Made by a program: the position numbers and the translations under genes
Part shown: one piece after another, positions 7,136 through 7,923 of the stretch
Layout: each line of letters starts with the position of its first letter
How positions within the stretch are numbered: the first letter of the stretch is position 1
From: an uncultured Ruminococcus sp.
GTDB taxonomy: Bacteria > Bacillota > Clostridia > Oscillospirales > Ruminococcaceae
Assembly: GCA_900752785.1 (NCBI GenBank)
Contig: CAADWP010000103.1
Span: 1-7,923 of the forward strand
Direction: 5' to 3'
DNA length: 7,923 nt
Notes under the pieces: generated by a model
Seen by the model: only the letters and a program-made list of their open reading frames with translations
Told to the model about the DNA's origin: nothing
The model's database searches: none

Positions 7136-7642
7136 TAAATAAACTTCTTTAACAAAATCCATTTTATAGAGCATATTCAAATTCATTGCATTGAAAAAAA
7201 TATTATTTTCATCAATGGTAAAAAAAAATACGCTTTTACATAATTTATTTTTGCAAATCAAAACTCTTTTTTATTCACATCCTTCAAACCATTTAAATCA
7301 ATTATTAAATATTTCACACCTACTTTCCATACCAATATCAAATTAAAAAAATAGTATAATAATATACTATAACTCTTCTTAGCCGAATCGCCTTTATAAT
7401 AAACGTCCAAATATATATGACTGTTTTATCATTTTGTGACAAAAAATGAATAAGATTTTTGATAATCTCCTTTATAAATAAAACTTAAGTTGATTATTTG
7501 TATGATATTACAATTCATAAATATCTCAATTATTTTCTAACAAATTCAAAGTAAAAAATCAATATAAAAAGAAAAAACGCACGAAAAAAACGCAAAAATG
7601 CACAAATGTGATTTCATAATCAAAAATTCAATTTTATAGCAT
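7136..7642. other. Gene-free AT-rich leader upstream of the Rhs gene
   Basis: About 500 bp with no credible open reading frame on either strand, rich in A and T runs. It must hold the promoter of the Rhs operon unless transcription comes through from the tRNA side, which two terminators make unlikely. The best promoter-like arrangement I see on the minus strand is TTGTCA (7437-7442) with CATATA 17 bases on (7414-7419). A second weak possibility is a TATAAA just upstream of the ribosome-binding site (about 7163-7168). Neither is convincing. In DNA this AT-rich, such matches arise by chance. Confidence 0.5.
7351..7370. promoter_or_regulatory. Perfect 8-bp inverted repeat, possible operator
   Basis: ATAGTATA and TATACTAT are separated by ATAA, a perfect dyad with 4 central bases, about 230 bp upstream of the Rhs start. 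The size fits a dimeric regulator site, and the sequence also contains TATAAT on the plus strand. Given the AT-rich setting, chance occurrence cannot be excluded, and no regulator gene is present in the window. Confidence 0.3.
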
Positions 7643-7681
7643 AAAAAAAGACCGATAATCTAAATAAATAGAATATCAGTC
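7643..7681 (-). terminator. Rho-independent terminator, minus strand
   Basis: On the minus strand GACTGATATTC (7681-7671) pairs with GATTATCGGTC (7660-7650) across a 10-base loop, with one G-U pair and one mismatch. Seven T follow (7649-7643). It is the second terminator after tRNA-Asn in the same direction, so it either backs up the first or ends a short transcript starting between 7682 and 7780. Confidence 0.7.
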
Positions 7682-7706
7682 TAAAATAAACATTGTATAT
7701 TAAATT

Positions 7707-7732
7707 GTCTTAGGTTCGAGTCCTGTTATACG
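7707..7732 (+). pseudogene. tRNA T-arm-like fragment (tRNA 3' remnant)
   Basis: TTAGG-TTCGAGT-CCTGT has the form of a tRNA T-stem and TTCGAxx loop, followed by a few bases like a 3' acceptor strand, but no anticodon or D-arm precedes it. The 16 bases at 7712-7727 match the T-arm of the neighbouring tRNA-Asn at 15 positions, in the opposite orientation. Such orphan 3' ends can be left at the attachment sites of integrative elements. The T-loop is conserved across tRNAs, so the resemblance does not show which tRNA it came from. Confidence 0.45.
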
Positions 7733-7772
7733 TAAAAAAGTTTGACTAAAACTCAATCCTAAAAATTGGTCA

Positions 7773-7810
7773 TAAAAAGCACGAAAGCCCTTGACAATTC
7801 AAGGACTTTC
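7773..7810 (-). terminator. Rho-independent terminator of tRNA-Asn
   Basis: On the minus strand GAAAGTCCTTGA (7810-7799) pairs with TCAAGGGCTTTC (7794-7783), twelve pairs including one G-U, across the loop ATTG. GTGC and a run of five T (7778-7774) follow. It begins about 30 bases after the tRNA 3' end and clearly serves that gene. Confidence 0.85.
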
Positions 7811-7839
7811 AGCTGGGTTTGATTATTGTTACCCAAAGA

Positions 7840-7915
7840 TGGCGCCTCAAACAGGGCTCGAACCTGTGACACCGCGGTTAACAGCCGCGTGCTCTGCCAA
7901 CTGAGCTATTGAGGC
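7840..7915 (-). tRNA. tRNA-Asn (anticodon GTT), CCA encoded
   Basis: The minus strand folds into a full cloverleaf. The 7-bp acceptor is GCCTCAA/TTGAGGC, with T8 and A9. The D-stem is GCTC/GAGC with the loop AGTTGGCA. The anticodon stem CGCGG/CCGCG encloses the loop CTGTTAA, which gives anticodon GTT (Asn). A 5-base variable loop is followed by the T-arm ACAGG-TTCGAGC-CCTGT. The discriminator is G73 and the CCA end is encoded (7842-7840). The total is 76 bases. Its promoter lies to the right of the window. Confidence 0.97.
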
Positions 7916-7923
7916 GTATTTAG

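Overview
The window is one polymorphic-toxin (Rhs/WapA-type) locus, nearly all on the minus strand, next to a tRNA-Asn gene. A-rich intergenic DNA, strong AGGAGG-type ribosome-binding sites, GTG and TTG starts, a Sec signal peptide on the giant protein and a WapA-like domain order all suggest a low-GC Gram-positive bacterium. A gut or rumen clostridium (Ruminococcus/Oscillospirales-like) fits best, but this is inferred from style, not from a marker gene.

Layout from right to left, the direction of transcription: tRNA-Asn(GTT) with encoded CCA (7840-7915) and its terminator (7773-7810); a stray tRNA T-arm-like fragment on the opposite strand (about 7707-7732); a second minus-strand terminator (7643-7681); about 500 bp of gene-free AT-rich DNA containing a perfect 8-bp inverted repeat (7351-7370); a 1949-residue secreted Rhs/YD-repeat protein (7121-1272); a small membrane-anchored protein starting 11 bases after it (1260-751); about 150 bp of non-coding DNA with several inverted repeats (604-750); a 136-bp palindromic MITE/REP-like element (468-603); and a promoterless second copy of part of the Rhs core (459-1), still open in frame and running off the left edge.

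The large protein has a signal peptide, a WapA-like N-terminal part with a DNRLRE-like region, YD repeats, an inserted carbohydrate-binding-like domain, a nine-cysteine cluster, more YD repeats, the Rhs-associated core and a variable C-terminal tip. The tip looks like an Amidase_6 domain (papain-like/NlpC-P60-like cysteine hydrolase) with Cys1796 and His1889 as probable catalytic residues. The small downstream protein, with one N-terminal membrane segment and an outward-facing domain, sits where an immunity protein would. An immunity protein outside the membrane would suit an effector acting on the cell wall.

The left-edge core fragment, about 96% identical to the main gene over 272 bp and much less similar further on, resembles the orphan core-plus-tip cassettes that let Rhs systems exchange toxin tips by homologous recombination. 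Its own tip lies outside the window, so this reading is a strong hypothesis and not proven.
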